In this document: positions 54,555 through 63,920 of the stretch, one piece after another | Numbering within the stretch: the first letter of the stretch is position 1 | How the letters are laid out: each line of letters opens with the position of its first letter | NCBI GenBank assembly: GCA_024280375.1 | Contig: JAJRQF010000132.1 | Span: 25,722-89,721, forward strand | Direction of reading: 5' to 3' | DNA length: 64,000 nt | Origin: Alphaproteobacteria bacterium | Lineage (GTDB): Bacteria; Pseudomonadota; Alphaproteobacteria; Rhizobiales; Rhizobiaceae | The notes under the pieces: model-generated | What the model saw: the letters and a program-made list of their open reading frames with translations, nothing else | What the model was told of the DNA's origin: nothing | The model's database searches: none | Position numbers and translations under genes: made by a program

Positions 54555-55157
54555 ATGACAAATAATATACTTAAGATAACAACTATTGGCCTTAGCGTAT
54601 TCCTGGGGATCGGGACTGTGGCTAACGCTTCATCAAACACACATATGGCAACAGTTGGCAGAACATTACAGCCAATTGGGCACAAAGTATTCTGCCAGCA
54701 ATATCGTTCTGAATGCTCTGTAAAATCATCAAACACCAGTGCACCTACGCTTAGTCGTAAGCGCTGGGACCAAATGGTGGAAATCAACAATCAGATCAAC
54801 ATAGCTGTCGAACCGGTAACGGATCAGGAATATTACAACCAAGAAGAGTTGTGGACCTATCCAAAGAAGTATGGCGACTGCGAAGACTATGTATTGTTGA
54901 AGCGATATATGCTGATGCAAATGGGATGGCCAGCCTCAAGCCTGCTGATCACCGTTGTTAAGCAAACCAATGGCGATGGCCATGCGGTACTTACGGTTCG
55001 CACAGACAAAGCAGATTACATACTCGACAATCTGCGCATGAAAATCAGGCCCTGGTACAAAACCGAATATCGCTACCTCAAACGCCAATCTGTAAAGCAC
55101 ACTGGCAAATGGTCAAAAATCCGCGATCGTCGCAGACGATTGTCACAATATATGTAA
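54555..55157 (+). CDS. Transglutaminase-like cysteine peptidase (BTLCP)
   Basis: A 200-residue exported protein. The signal peptide ends TVANA. The BTLCP core has WDQMVEINNQINIAVEPVTD, the nucleophile C109 in KKYGDCEDYVLLK, H143 in GDGHAVLTVRT and D158 in YILDNL, the complete Cys-His-Asp triad. In LapG-type members this class cleaves surface adhesins under c-di-GMP control; whether this one does is unknown, and no LapD-like partner is adjacent. GGGGAG precedes the ATG. Confidence 0.92.
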   Translation: MTNNILKITTIGLSVFLGIGTVANASSNTHMATVGRTLQPIGHKVFCQQYRSECSVKSSNTSAPTLSRKRWDQMVEINNQINIAVEPVTDQEYYNQEELWTYPKKYGDCEDYVLLKRYMLMQMGWPASSLLITVVKQTNGDGHAVLTVRTDKADYILDNLRMKIRPWYKTEYRYLKRQSVKHTGKWSKIRDRRRRLSQYM

Positions 55158-55225
55158 ATCAACCAAACACTCGAATTGACTTGGTCGCGCCCCCAACTTC
55201 CCCGTCCCCATCGTGATCGAGTCAA

Positions 55226-55257
55226 GAAGCCGGCCCTGCGTCCCCTGGGCCGGCTTC
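55226..55257 (+). terminator. Intrinsic terminator of the BTLCP gene
   Basis: An 11-bp stem GAAGCCGGCCC / GGGCCGGCTTC with a 10-base loop, followed by ATTTATTTT. It stands 68 bases after the BTLCP stop. Confidence 0.85.
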
Positions 55258-55292
55258 ATTTATTTTAAGCCACCCGGGCGGTTTTGGTCTGG

Positions 55293-55820
55293 TCAAATTT
55301 CGTTCAGGCCAGCAGCAAATCGTTTGCTATTTTCAACATAGTGAGCAGATGATGCCTTAAGCATTGATACGGCCGCATCATCCAACTGACGGATGACCTT
55401 GCCCGGCATGCCAACAACCAGAGAATTATCCGGAATTTTCTTTCCCTCGGCAACCAGCGCACCAGCACCAATAATGCAATTCTTTCCAATTTCAGCGCCA
55501 TTTAAAATGGTTGCGCCCATTCCAACCAGTGAGTTTTCACCGATTATACACCCGTGCAGCATGGCCTTATGGCCGATGGTGCACCCGGCACCAACCACCA
55601 ATGGATAGCCCATATCCGTGTGAAGTACGCAGTTTTCCTGAACATTCGAGCCTTCACCAATGGTAATTGCCTCATTATCACCGCGCAACACCGCGCCAAA
55701 CCAGATATTTGCATTCCTTTCCAGGATTACCTTGCCAAGCAGTACCGCCGTTGGTGCAATCCAGGTAAATTCATCCTGAGGTATTTCGGGGGCAATATTA
55801 TCGAGTTGGTAAATTGGCAT
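55293..55820 (-). CDS. Gamma-carbonic anhydrase family protein
   Basis: A 175-residue left-handed beta-helix protein with hexapeptide repeats: [60 protein letters not shown] and [19 protein letters not shown]. The metal-binding His residues of the family are in [19 protein letters not shown] 55820 is preferred; the frame open to 55895 adds a non-conserved leader. It is divergent from mnmD. Confidence 0.93.
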   Translation of the reverse strand: MPIYQLDNIAPEIPQDEFTWIAPTAVLLGKVILERNANIWFGAVLRGDNEAITIGEGSNVQENCVLHTDMGYPLVVGAGCTIGHKAMLHGCIIGENSLVGMGATILNGAEIGKNCIIGAGALVAEGKKIPDNSLVVGMPGKVIRQLDDAAVSMLKASSAHYVENSKRFAAGLNEI

Positions 55821-55873
55821 ATTAAACTCCGAAATATGTGCGTTGCTGGCAAAAACTTGATATAATAAACAAT

Positions 55874-56587
55874 ATGGATTCACCGACAAAAACAAGTGCC
55901 AATGAGGAACATTTGGGCCTCATCTGGGAAAATGAGAATATCCCCTACTCTGCAACCTATGGAGATTATTATTTCTCCGGCAATGATGGCAGCGATGAAT
56001 GCCGGCATGTATTTATCGGTGGTAACAATCTCGAAGAACGGTTGCGCGAGGCCAAAAATTTCACCATTGCTGAGCTTGGGTTTGGCACAGGATTAAATTT
56101 TCTCGAAACATGGAAGTATTGGCAAAACATTCGAAAACCCGGCCAAATGCTAAATTTTGTCTCGTTTGAGCGACACCCATTGGATAGCGCTTCAATCCGG
56201 CGCGGCCTTGGTCAATGGCCGGAATTGAAACAGCACAGTGATGCGATGCTGGAATACTGGTCAAAACGCGATGAAGGTTCGCAAACATGGCAAATCGACG
56301 AACAGACCAGTTTGCGTGTGCTAATTGGCGAAGCCACATCCGGTGTGAACTCATGGAGTAAACAAGCCGATGCGTGGTTTCTGGATGGATTCTCGCCGTC
56401 AAAAAATCCACAAATGTGGTCTGAAGAACTCATGCAAAGCGTTTATGATCACACCCGTGTGGGCGGTACGTTTGCCACCTATACATCGGCTGGCTGGGTG
56501 CGCAGAAACCTGGAAAATGCCGGGTTTACGGTTTGCCGCGTTCAAGGCCATGGTAAAAAACGCCACATGACGGTTGGGAGCAGATAA
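55874..56587 (+). CDS. mnmD: tRNA 5-methylaminomethyl-2-thiouridine methyltransferase MnmD (stand-alone)
   Basis: About 237 residues corresponding to the MnmC N-terminal (MnmD) methyltransferase: [21 protein letters not shown] as SAM motif [20 protein letters not shown], and the catalytic/substrate region [20 protein letters not shown]. The C-terminal FAD oxidoreductase domain present in E. coli MnmC is absent, as in several bacteria. ATG 55874 is chosen over 55838. It finishes the wobble-uridine modification. Confidence 0.9.
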   Translation: MDSPTKTSANEEHLGLIWENENIPYSATYGDYYFSGNDGSDECRHVFIGGNNLEERLREAKNFTIAELGFGTGLNFLETWKYWQNIRKPGQMLNFVSFERHPLDSASIRRGLGQWPELKQHSDAMLEYWSKRDEGSQTWQIDEQTSLRVLIGEATSGVNSWSKQADAWFLDGFSPSKNPQMWSEELMQSVYDHTRVGGTFATYTSAGWVRRNLENAGFTVCRVQGHGKKRHMTVGSR

Positions 56588-56593
56588 GCAGGT

Positions 56594-57040
56594 TTAAGCT
56601 TGCAGGTATTCAATCAATGAGATCAGAATTATGCCAAAACACAGGCTCCACAGCCATGAAATAAAGATCCCGGCGCTAAAAAAGCCAGATGTCAAATTTC
56701 CCTGACGCCTGCTCGAATAGGCAGATGACGCCAAAATCCACGGTCCGGCAATAAGCGAAAGAATGATTATTCGCAGCCCATCCTCAATGCTCTCAACTGG
56801 ATGGTTGAGACTGGCGGTTCGGCCTGAATAGAGCGAGTATAGTGTGCTGGCAAAGCCCGCTGCGGTAAAACCCACCGCCGTTGCATAAGCAAGTTGAAAA
56901 ACTAACATCATAATATCTGGCCCGATTGCAATATTCCTGCTCGCCTGCAATTGTCCCGAATTGGGAATTATTTGCAGGGTCGGCAAAAGCATTGCAACCA
57001 ACGTGCCAAACTGAACGAAAAATGCTGCAAATTTATACAA
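56594..57040 (-). CDS. Integral membrane protein of unknown function
   Basis: A 148-residue protein with four hydrophobic segments (FVQFGTLVAMLLPTLQII, FQLAYATAVGFTAAGFAST, GLRIIILSLIAGPWILAS and FISWLWSLCFGIILISLIEY). The middle portion (LYSLYSGRTASLNHPVES) looks like a conserved loop. I do not know the family. The start could also be an internal Met near 42-44. Convergent with mnmD, 6 bases apart. Confidence 0.65.
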   Translation of the reverse strand: MYKFAAFFVQFGTLVAMLLPTLQIIPNSGQLQASRNIAIGPDIMMLVFQLAYATAVGFTAAGFASTLYSLYSGRTASLNHPVESIEDGLRIIILSLIAGPWILASSAYSSRRQGNLTSGFFSAGIFISWLWSLCFGIILISLIEYLQA

Positions 57041-57085
57041 ACAGCAATAATTTACGTCACGTCCACAACATGAAGCCTCGTTGAT

Positions 57086-57820
57086 ATGAGTTCAAGCCAA
57101 AGCCCCAGTCCAAACACTGACCCGCAAGAACCGCAGGCCCGGGCCTCTCGTCTGCCAAAAATTATGCTGATAGTGGTCATGTTGACCGGCATTACAGTCG
57201 TATCATTCACATTGGGTGCGCAATATTTTGGACGAAAAGCCATTAAATCCGGCAATAGTGATGATCGTTCCATAAGGCAGATCATTGTTGGAAATGATGT
57301 TGTCAATATTCCTGCCAACGTTTTTCGTTTTAAAAATCAACGTGAAGCCACGACTTCAAAACGGCTCGATCTTTTTTACCTCTGGCCGGGTTTTGAAGGA
57401 TACAGCCTTGCCAGACACAATCTATTTTATGGCAAGGAGGCAAATTCGGATAATCTGATTTTTGTGACAATTGAAAACCGGAAAATCAGTCTCGACATGA
57501 GCGCGCGGCTGAAAGCGGTGTATTCTCAACTATTGGAAGGGACGCCGCAGGATGCCGGTTTTGGCCTGGTATTTCAACGACTTAAACCGGAAGCTGGTTA
57601 TTCAGGTGAAGAGCTTTTTTATGACCAAAATTCTCCATCACCCTATGTGGTGCGGTGCCAGCGCGAGCCTTCGGCACAAACATCGGCATCTTGTATGCGG
57701 GATAAAAATATCGGCAAAGGCTTGAGTTTAACCTATCGTTTCTCGCGTGATCTGTTGGCGAACTGGCGCGCCATTGAGGCGACAATTGTCAATTTATCAA
57801 CAGGATATCTATCCGATTGA
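57086..57820 (+). CDS. Membrane-anchored protein of unknown function
   Basis: A 244-residue protein with a cytoplasmic Pro/Ser-rich start, one transmembrane helix (about 25-47, MLIVVMLTGITVVSFTLGA), and a soluble domain. That domain carries VVNIPANVFRFKNQR, LDLFYLWPGFEGYSLA, GLVFQRLKPEAGYSGEEL and a C-terminal part with two Cys (VVRCQRE, SCMRDK) that may pair. It looks like the single-pass proteins conserved in Hyphomicrobiales, but no function is known to me. Confidence 0.75.
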   Translation: MSSSQSPSPNTDPQEPQARASRLPKIMLIVVMLTGITVVSFTLGAQYFGRKAIKSGNSDDRSIRQIIVGNDVVNIPANVFRFKNQREATTSKRLDLFYLWPGFEGYSLARHNLFYGKEANSDNLIFVTIENRKISLDMSARLKAVYSQLLEGTPQDAGFGLVFQRLKPEAGYSGEELFYDQNSPSPYVVRCQREPSAQTSASCMRDKNIGKGLSLTYRFSRDLLANWRAIEATIVNLSTGYLSD

Positions 57821-57857
57821 GACTGGTTCACTCACGGCTATTCGTGCTTTTCTGATG

Positions 57858-57912
57858 GCTCAAGTTTTGCGCTTCGCCTAAATCTGGTCCGGGCTCAACG
57901 TGCAACTTGAGC
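57858..57912 (+). repeat. Diverged copy of the palindromic hairpin repeat
   Basis: Arms GCTCAAGTT (57858-57866) and AACTTGAGC (57904-57912) enclose TTGCGCTTCG and CTCAACGTGC, the same inner words as at 3583-3625. Two of nine stem pairs differ from that copy and both are compensated. Confidence 0.75.
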
Positions 57913-57972
57913 TGCGCCACGGCTTACCCATCGACAGGCTCTGGAGGTGCGGCGCATAAGCGCCGGGTCGAT

Positions 57973-58182
57973 CTATTCCAGATCAACGTCCAATATGGCC
58001 ATCGAAAAATTATAGGACAAATCACCGTCTTCGTCGTCGCGATATAGAATCCCTAAAAATTCGTCGCCCTTATACAATTCGGCCGAATCAGTTTTGCGAG
58101 GACGCGGCTTTACCTCCAAGCCTTCATTCATAAAGGTTTTTTTGAAATAATTGCTGAGTTTGGCGATTTCTTCAGGGTTCAC
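57973..58182 (-). CDS. DUF3126 family protein
   Basis: A 69-residue protein: NPEEIAKLSNYFKKTFMNEG, VKPRPRKTDSAELYKGDEFL and GILYRDDEDGDLSYNFSMAI, ending in LDVDLE. It matches the small alphaproteobacterial DUF3126 family. GTG 58182 has GGAG seven bases ahead and fits the family start; the frame extends to 58203. Function unknown. It lies upstream of cysE, on the same strand, as in many relatives. Confidence 0.85.
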   Translation of the reverse strand: MNPEEIAKLSNYFKKTFMNEGLEVKPRPRKTDSAELYKGDEFLGILYRDDEDGDLSYNFSMAILDVDLE

Positions 58183-58280
58183 GAGGGCTCTCCAGGTTAT
58201 CAAAAATGTGGCTTTGCTTTTTGCACAGGTCGAACCTCAAAGCAAAGGCGATATTTGGGAATTCCAATGAATTGGTGAAA

Positions 58281-59114
58281 CTATTTTTGATTATCGATGT
58301 CAGCTAATATCTGGTTCATGGTGCGAGCGGGTTCCTTGCATCCGGCAACGCCAACGACTTTAGCAGGTACGCCTGCAACCGTTGTCATGGGTTCAACCGG
58401 TTTTAGTACCATCGAACCGGAGGCAACCCTGGAGCAATGACCAATCTCGATATTGCCAAGAATTTTTGCCCCTGCCCCAATCAATACGCCATGGCGAACT
58501 TTCGGATGACGGTCACCACCATCCTTACCGGTGCCGCCGAGTGTAACGCCCTGCATGATCGACACATCATCGCCAATCTCGGCCGTTGCTCCGACAACCA
58601 GCCCCGTTGCGTGATCAAGGAACAAGCCTTTGCCGATTTTTGCCTGCGGATTGATATCCGTTTGAAATACCGACGATGAGCGGCTTTGCAGATATAGCGC
58701 CAGATCACGGCGGCCATTGTTCCAGCACCAATGGGCCAGACGGTGGGTCTGGATGGCGTGAAATCCCTTGAAGTACAAAATCGGCTCAATCAACCGATCG
58801 CATGCCGGATCACGGTCGACCACGGCTGCTATATCCACCCGCAATATTTCGGCCCATTCAGGCGAATGCTCCATCATTTCCACAAAAACCTGGCGAATAA
58901 AATCGCGCGGCATATCCGGGTGATGCAGTCGCTCGGCAATCCGGTGAATAACTGCCATTTCCAGGCTTGGTTGATTGAGAATTGTGGTAAAAACAAAGGA
59001 TGTCATTATAACATCCTCATTGACCACAATTTCTGCCTCACGACGAAGAGCAGCCCAAACGGGGTCAAGCGGCGCGATATTTGCCCGCTTGTGTTCGCTT
59101 ATTGTGGTGCTCAT
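58281..59114 (-). CDS. cysE: Serine O-acetyltransferase
   Basis: A 277-residue enzyme: N-terminal helical domain (DPVWAALRREAEIVVNEDV), DPACDRLIEPILYFKGFHAI, then the hexapeptide helix (FQTDINPQAKIGKGLFLDHA, VVGATAEIGDDVSIMQGVTL, GGDRHPKVRHGVLIGAGAKI). It acetylates serine for cysteine synthesis. Typical length. The trans-sulfuration gene at the window edge is in the same metabolic area. Confidence 0.96.
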   Translation of the reverse strand: MSTTISEHKRANIAPLDPVWAALRREAEIVVNEDVIMTSFVFTTILNQPSLEMAVIHRIAERLHHPDMPRDFIRQVFVEMMEHSPEWAEILRVDIAAVVDRDPACDRLIEPILYFKGFHAIQTHRLAHWCWNNGRRDLALYLQSRSSSVFQTDINPQAKIGKGLFLDHATGLVVGATAEIGDDVSIMQGVTLGGTGKDGGDRHPKVRHGVLIGAGAKILGNIEIGHCSRVASGSMVLKPVEPMTTVAGVPAKVVGVAGCKEPARTMNQILADIDNQK

Positions 59115-59312
59115 ATTATCCTCCAGAACTCTGAATATTTGTCGTATTGTTATATCGTTACCTTACGATATAGTCATTTAGGCGATGATTACAAATATGG
59201 AAATGACAAATGTTTGAAGAGGGTAAAGGTTAAGCGCCAGCAACAGATGATTATCGCGAGGGCGGCGCTGAATTTAAAGCGCGCCGCAAGCCACAGTTCA
59301 GCGGCACTTAAA

Positions 59313-60206
59313 CTATGAAGCGGGTTCTTTTTTACCAAGCACAACTTCGTCGAGAAACTTTATAACCGCATCTGAAAAAATATCATTCTTGTCGCCGGCA
59401 ACCATGTGGCCTGCTTCACTGACATCGGCATAGTGAGCATGGGGAGCCAGTCGCAAAAATTCCTGGGCATGTTCTTCGCTCACCAGCTCTGAACGCCCAC
59501 CTCGCACCAGCAGGGTTGGAATATCCAGATCGGAGGCTGCATCGAGCAGGCGTTGTTGAAAATCTACCGGTGCAGAACTGATGCTCTTATCGCCCTCGAT
59601 AAAGCTCGGGTCCCAATGCCAGCGCCACCGGCCATCTTCAGATTTTCGCAGATTTTTCTTCAATCCATCAAGCGAGCGCGGCTTTTTACGCGATGGCAGA
59701 TAGGCGGCAATCGCGTCAGCCGCCTCTTCTATTGTGGCAAACCCATCATGCATTTTATTGGCCATAAAGCCCAATATTTTTGCAACCCCGTTGATATCCA
59801 TGCGTGGGGTAATATCCACCAGAACCAGCGCTTCAAGCAGATTTCGCCCGGCCAGAGTTTGTGCCAGCATGGCGGAAATTCCACCAAGAGATGCGCCAAT
59901 ACAAATCGGTTTGACGCCGAAATTCTCGTTTACCTGCTCGGATATGGCAATTATATCGCGCGCATAGCTTTCGAATGTATAGGATTTATTCGCCAGCCAA
60001 TCGCTTTCACCGTGGCCGCGTGCATCAATGCATATTGCCGTGATGCCGCGCTCGGCGAGGCTTGAGGCGGTGTTGCGCCAGGAATGCCGGGTTTGCCCGC
60101 CGCCATGCATGAGAATGGCGACAAATTTATTGCTGTCGGCGGAGAATATATCGGCAGCCAGATGGTTATCATCCGCGCCGGAAAACGAAATGTATTCTTT
60201 GGTCAA
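59313..60206 (-). CDS. Alpha/beta hydrolase
   Basis: A 297-residue hydrolase: ILMHGGGQTRHSWRNTASSL (oxyanion), ICIDARGHGESDW, the nucleophile in CIGASLGGISAML, LVLVDITPRM, and a His in SEAGHMVAGDKND. A cap domain lies in between. Its start overlaps the stop of the next hydrolase (4 bases, ATGA type), so the two are co-translated. Substrate unknown. It belongs to the family of epoxide-hydrolase-like and esterase enzymes. Confidence 0.9.
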   Translation of the reverse strand: MTKEYISFSGADDNHLAADIFSADSNKFVAILMHGGGQTRHSWRNTASSLAERGITAICIDARGHGESDWLANKSYTFESYARDIIAISEQVNENFGVKPICIGASLGGISAMLAQTLAGRNLLEALVLVDITPRMDINGVAKILGFMANKMHDGFATIEEAADAIAAYLPSRKKPRSLDGLKKNLRKSEDGRWRWHWDPSFIEGDKSISSAPVDFQQRLLDAASDLDIPTLLVRGGRSELVSEEHAQEFLRLAPHAHYADVSEAGHMVAGDKNDIFSDAVIKFLDEVVLGKKEPAS

Positions 60207-60961
60207 TGGTCACTACTTTCGGCAAAAAATTCGAGCACTGCGGTTTTAAAATTCTTATCACCCACCGCCTTCATATGATCCCTGCCCGGCAACGGATAGG
60301 AGCGGCCGTTGACCAGCATTTCAGCCAATGCATCACCCGAACCGGCAACATCATCAACTGTGCCCACAACCACCAAGGCCTGATGGTCAATTCGGGCAAG
60401 CTGTTCTTCAGTGATCTTTTGCCGCGACGGGCGAATGCACGCAGCCAGCGCCATCCGGTCGCTGCCGGTCTGGTCGGCAAATGCCCTGAATTTCCGCCCG
60501 GTTTCATCCACAACATCGTCAAGACTATCAGCCTCAAGCGCTGCTGCAATCGGCTCCCAGCGGCCAACGCCCTTGACCAGATTTTCTCCCATGCCGCCAA
60601 AGACCATACGCGCAACCCTTTCAGGCGCTGCAAGGGTTAGAAATGTCATCAAACGGCTGCCCATAGAATAACCGATGATATTGGCTTTTTCGATATTCAG
60701 ATGATCGAGCAGATTGAGCGCATCAGCCGCCATTAAATCTGGTTCATAACGGGCGGGGTCATGAAATTTTGTGCTTTCACCGTGGCCGCGATTATCAAGC
60801 GCAATGACGCGGTAACCGGCATCAATCAGCAGTTTCACCCAACCGGGATAGACCCAGTTGACCGCAGCCTTTGAAGCAAACCCGTGGATTAACAGAACCG
60901 GAAACCCTTCTCCCTCATCGAGATAAGATATTTCCACATCACCAAATTTGGCACGCTGCAT
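60203..60961 (-). CDS. Alpha/beta hydrolase
   Basis: About 252 residues: VLLIHGFASKAAVNWVYPGW, VIALDNRGHGESTK, the nucleophile Ser in IIGYSMGSRLMTF, ALVVVGTVDDVAGS (acid) and PGRDHMKAVGDK (His). ATG 60961 is preferred to 61024. It is the first of two overlapping hydrolase genes that differ clearly in sequence, so they are not a recent duplication. Confidence 0.9.
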   Translation of the reverse strand: MQRAKFGDVEISYLDEGEGFPVLLIHGFASKAAVNWVYPGWVKLLIDAGYRVIALDNRGHGESTKFHDPARYEPDLMAADALNLLDHLNIEKANIIGYSMGSRLMTFLTLAAPERVARMVFGGMGENLVKGVGRWEPIAAALEADSLDDVVDETGRKFRAFADQTGSDRMALAACIRPSRQKITEEQLARIDHQALVVVGTVDDVAGSGDALAEMLVNGRSYPLPGRDHMKAVGDKNFKTAVLEFFAESSDH

Positions 60962-61078
60962 TAGATTACCTATTTTTCCGGTTATTGGTGAATGTTGGTA
61001 TATAATTAAACGCGCAAACTTCATTCCGTTTACGTAAATGACAGGGTACTGGAAAGGGATATTTCGTCAACAGGAAAA

Positions 61079-61102
61079 CAGATGTGATATAAGTCACATC
61101 TG
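61079..61102. promoter_or_regulatory. Perfect CRP-type operator
   Basis: Inverted repeat CAGATGTGA-TATAAG-TCACATCTG, 9-bp arms. Its core is exactly TGTGA-N6-TCACA, the consensus for CRP-family regulators. It lies 118 bases before the hydrolase start on one side and about 195 bases before the zinc-finger gene on the other, so it could serve either. The rest of 60962-61296 holds nothing else I recognise. Confidence 0.7.
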
Positions 61103-61296
61103 CGGGTGAAACCCGAATAAAATCAATTGCCGGTATTTTGGTGCAGATAAATAATGTGAAATTGATCTGGCCCCTACCCTTTTTTGGAACATGAATATAA
61201 GGTCTGCTTGAAACTGCACCCATATGGAAATATATTCCGTGCAGCAATGCGCATAATCGCAGATTTGCTGCTAATATTACTAATAGGACTTTGCAA

Positions 61297-61542
61297 ATGT
61301 CAGATCATGTTGTTCCCCATTTTCAAAACAACGCCGGCCATGCCCGCATTGAAATTGGCGTCAAGGAGTTCATGTGCGTGGGAGCCAACCCGCCTTACGA
61401 TCATCCGCATATATTTCTCGACATGGGTGATGATGACGAAAAAGTATGTCCCTATTGCTCAACCCATTATGTTTTTAGTGGCGATCTCAAATCGGGCGAA
61501 ACCTCACCGGAAGGCTGTTCGCTGGTTGAGGAATCCGCATAA
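61297..61542 (+). CDS. Zinc-finger domain protein (CHCC type)
   Basis: An 81-residue protein with the CHCC zinc pattern: C of EFMCVGANPPYDH, the His in DHPHIFLDMGDDDEKVCPYC, and the two Cys of VCPYCST. The sequence resembles the small zinc-binding family related to NDUFS6 of complex I. ATG 61297 is preferred to a TTG two codons upstream. Confidence 0.88.
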   Translation: MSDHVVPHFQNNAGHARIEIGVKEFMCVGANPPYDHPHIFLDMGDDDEKVCPYCSTHYVFSGDLKSGETSPEGCSLVEESA

Positions 61543-61598
61543 TTTTACCGGCATGAATTTAGTGGTATCCCTAAAATAAACATTCGGATGAATATCCA

Positions 61599-62816
61599 GT
61601 GGGAAAAAACAGCACAATAATTATTGCGGGCGCCGGTGTTGCCGGTTTGACTGCCGCGTTGCTGATTGCCAATCGCGGCTTTAAAATTACCCTGCTGGAA
61701 AAGATGAAATCCATCGACAGTTCTGGCGTTGGCATTCAACTATCGCCCAATGCGACCCATGTTCTGGCTGAACTTGGTCTGCTGGAAAAACTTGAAGCGG
61801 CTTCTATTGCGCCAAAAAACATCGTCATTAAAAAAGGCTCGTCAGGAATTGTTCTTTCCACCTTTCCTCTGGTGAATTTCATGCTGGAACGATATGGCGC
61901 GCCCTATCTGGTGTTGCACCGGGCTGATCTTGCCAATCTGCTGTTTGATGCCTGTAACGATCACCCGGATATCGACGTTCAATTTAACCGAAAGATCGAA
62001 GATGTTGCAATGCATGCCAATGGGGTAACCGTTATGGCGCTGAATTGTAACGGGCAAAATACTGGCGGCAATCCTGGTCAGACCAGCGAATATTTGGGCG
62101 CTGCCCTCATTGGTGCCGATGGGGGCCATTCCAAAATACGTACTGCAATTGTTGGTGGTGAACCGGCCAAACCTTCAGGTGACATTGCCTGGCGGGCGCT
62201 TGTGGACATTAATAAAGTTCCCAAAAGCATCAGCAAAATGGACACAACGCTTTGGATGGGTAAATCGGGCCATATTGTTTGCTACCCAATTCGAAAATCA
62301 AGGTTTTTGAACATTGTGGCGATCACGCCCAGCTCATCTGCTACCGAAATCGCGCGCGGCCGCTGTAAAACCGATGGCGAGGCACTGTTCAATTTCTTTG
62401 CCAAATGGGATGCCGATATTGTGCAATTGCTGAAGACCACCAACGAATGGCACGGATGGCCACTTAATCAGGTTGAACCAAATGGCAATTGGGTAAAGGG
62501 CGCAACTGTGCTGATTGGTGATGCGGCCCACGCGATGTTGCCTTACGCCGCCCAGGGAGGAGCGGCGGCCATTGAAGATGCGGCAATGCTGGCAAAAAGC
62601 ATCGGGGCGCATGCGGATGATTTGCCATTGGCCTTTATTGATTATGAGAAAATACGAAAACCGCGCGCAACGCAGATATGGCAGTTGGCACGAACCAACC
62701 GAAAAATATATCATATGGGGGGCGTTGCAGCGGTCGTTCGAAATATTGTCCTTGGCAACAGCAGCAATGATCAACTTTATAAACGTTTTGAATGGCTATA
62801 TGGATGGAAATGCTGA
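61599..62816 (+). CDS. FAD-dependent aromatic monooxygenase (UbiH/salicylate hydroxylase-like)
   Basis: A 405-residue flavoprotein. The Rossmann motif is IAGAGVAGLTAALLIANRGF, then GVGIQLSPNATHVLAELGLL. LIGADGGHSKIR is the DG fingerprint, and the second FAD motif is LIGDAAHAMLPYAAQGGAAAI. It hydroxylates aromatic or quinone-like rings using NAD(P)H and oxygen. The start is GTG 61599. No degradation operon surrounds it. Confidence 0.92.
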   Translation: MGKNSTIIIAGAGVAGLTAALLIANRGFKITLLEKMKSIDSSGVGIQLSPNATHVLAELGLLEKLEAASIAPKNIVIKKGSSGIVLSTFPLVNFMLERYGAPYLVLHRADLANLLFDACNDHPDIDVQFNRKIEDVAMHANGVTVMALNCNGQNTGGNPGQTSEYLGAALIGADGGHSKIRTAIVGGEPAKPSGDIAWRALVDINKVPKSISKMDTTLWMGKSGHIVCYPIRKSRFLNIVAITPSSSATEIARGRCKTDGEALFNFFAKWDADIVQLLKTTNEWHGWPLNQVEPNGNWVKGATVLIGDAAHAMLPYAAQGGAAAIEDAAMLAKSIGAHADDLPLAFIDYEKIRKPRATQIWQLARTNRKIYHMGGVAAVVRNIVLGNSSNDQLYKRFEWLYGWKC

Positions 62817-62897
62817 TAGTGCACTGATAATTGCCATTATTCGACGACACAGTTTGCCCTCACCAATTCATCGAACCCAATTTTCCAAGCCAAAATT

Positions 62898-63767
62898 ATG
62901 AGCGTCTCCACTAAAGATAAATCAACTATACCCATGCGAGACAGACGCGTTAAATTTTCAAGCACTGTCTCAAGGCGTAATCGCAGGCGCAAACAAGGGA
63001 TAAAGCCTTCACTATGGCCGGTGGCCTATTCCGACATCGCAATGGCCAGCATTGTTCTGGCGGCCATTACCTTTGTTTTTTTCGACCAGACCATTGCGGA
63101 ATTGCGCAAGCAGGCCGACCCGGCAATCATTGGTTCGTTTGGCGCAATCACCGATATTGGCAAATCTCAATGGCTGCTGATCCCCTCTGGTCTGGTTTGC
63201 CTGTTGCTTGTTTTCGTCAATTGGCAGGGATTGGCAAAACGCCAGCAGGTTTGGCTTTCCAGCTTTTTGTTTGATGCCTGGTTTTTGTTTCTGTCGGTGG
63301 CTGGCAGCGGCATAATTGTGCTGACATTAAAGCAATTATTTGGCCGCGCCCGCCCTAGGCATCTGGAAACGCTTGGGATTGATTTTTTCGACCCGTTTAG
63401 GTTTGAAGCATCTTTTACCAGTTTTCCCTCGGGCCACTCGGTAACGATTGCCGCATTGGCCACCGTATTGGTATTGAGGTTTCCGGGTTTGAAAATGCTC
63501 TGGATTTTGATGGCCATTCTTATTGGATTAAGCCGGGTTATGGTTGGCGCGCATTACCCATCTGATGTGATTGTCGGCTTAACGCTTGGAGCCCTGTTCA
63601 CGCTGTTTCTGGCGCGGTTTTTTGCGGCGAAGAATATTGGCTTTACTGTGCCAATAAAAGCGGCGAGAGAGGTAAATATCCCTCGCCGTCGTATTGTTCG
63701 AGGGATTGCACCGCTCGGAATTCGAGATATATTTTCTCTGGTAAAACGGCTGCTTGGCTTTTCCTGA
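62898..63767 (+). CDS. PAP2-family membrane phosphatase
   Basis: A 289-residue integral membrane phosphatase with all three motifs: KQLFGRARPRH (motif 1), SFPSGHSVT (motif 2) and SRVMVGAHYPSDVIVG (motif 3). Six helices are visible. It removes phosphate from lipid phosphates such as undecaprenyl diphosphate or phosphatidic acid. The N-terminus (residues 1-40) is basic and cytoplasmic. Confidence 0.93.
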   Translation: MSVSTKDKSTIPMRDRRVKFSSTVSRRNRRRKQGIKPSLWPVAYSDIAMASIVLAAITFVFFDQTIAELRKQADPAIIGSFGAITDIGKSQWLLIPSGLVCLLLVFVNWQGLAKRQQVWLSSFLFDAWFLFLSVAGSGIIVLTLKQLFGRARPRHLETLGIDFFDPFRFEASFTSFPSGHSVTIAALATVLVLRFPGLKMLWILMAILIGLSRVMVGAHYPSDVIVGLTLGALFTLFLARFFAAKNIGFTVPIKAAREVNIPRRRIVRGIAPLGIRDIFSLVKRLLGFS

Positions 63768-63768
63768 T

Positions 63769-63920
63769 TGAATATTATTTACCAGATAAATCAATCTGTT
63801 TTTCGCTCACGGCAATTTTGGGCTATGCCCAAGCCTGCGCGAGCGCGGCACACAAGTGCCGGGCTGCTCTTCGCAGCCAGACTATTAGCTCGGCTGAATA
63901 TTATTTACCAGAAAAATCAA
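63769..63920 (+). repeat. Repeat element flanked by 26-base direct repeats
   Basis: TGAATATTATTTACCAGA then TAAATCAA at 63769-63794 returns at 63895-63920 with one difference. The 100 bases between them carry TTTTTCGCTCACGG, GGGCTATGCCC and GCACACAAGTGCCGGGC, words related to the palindromic repeats elsewhere in the window. It lies between the PAP2 gene and the trans-sulfuration gene. Confidence 0.7.
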
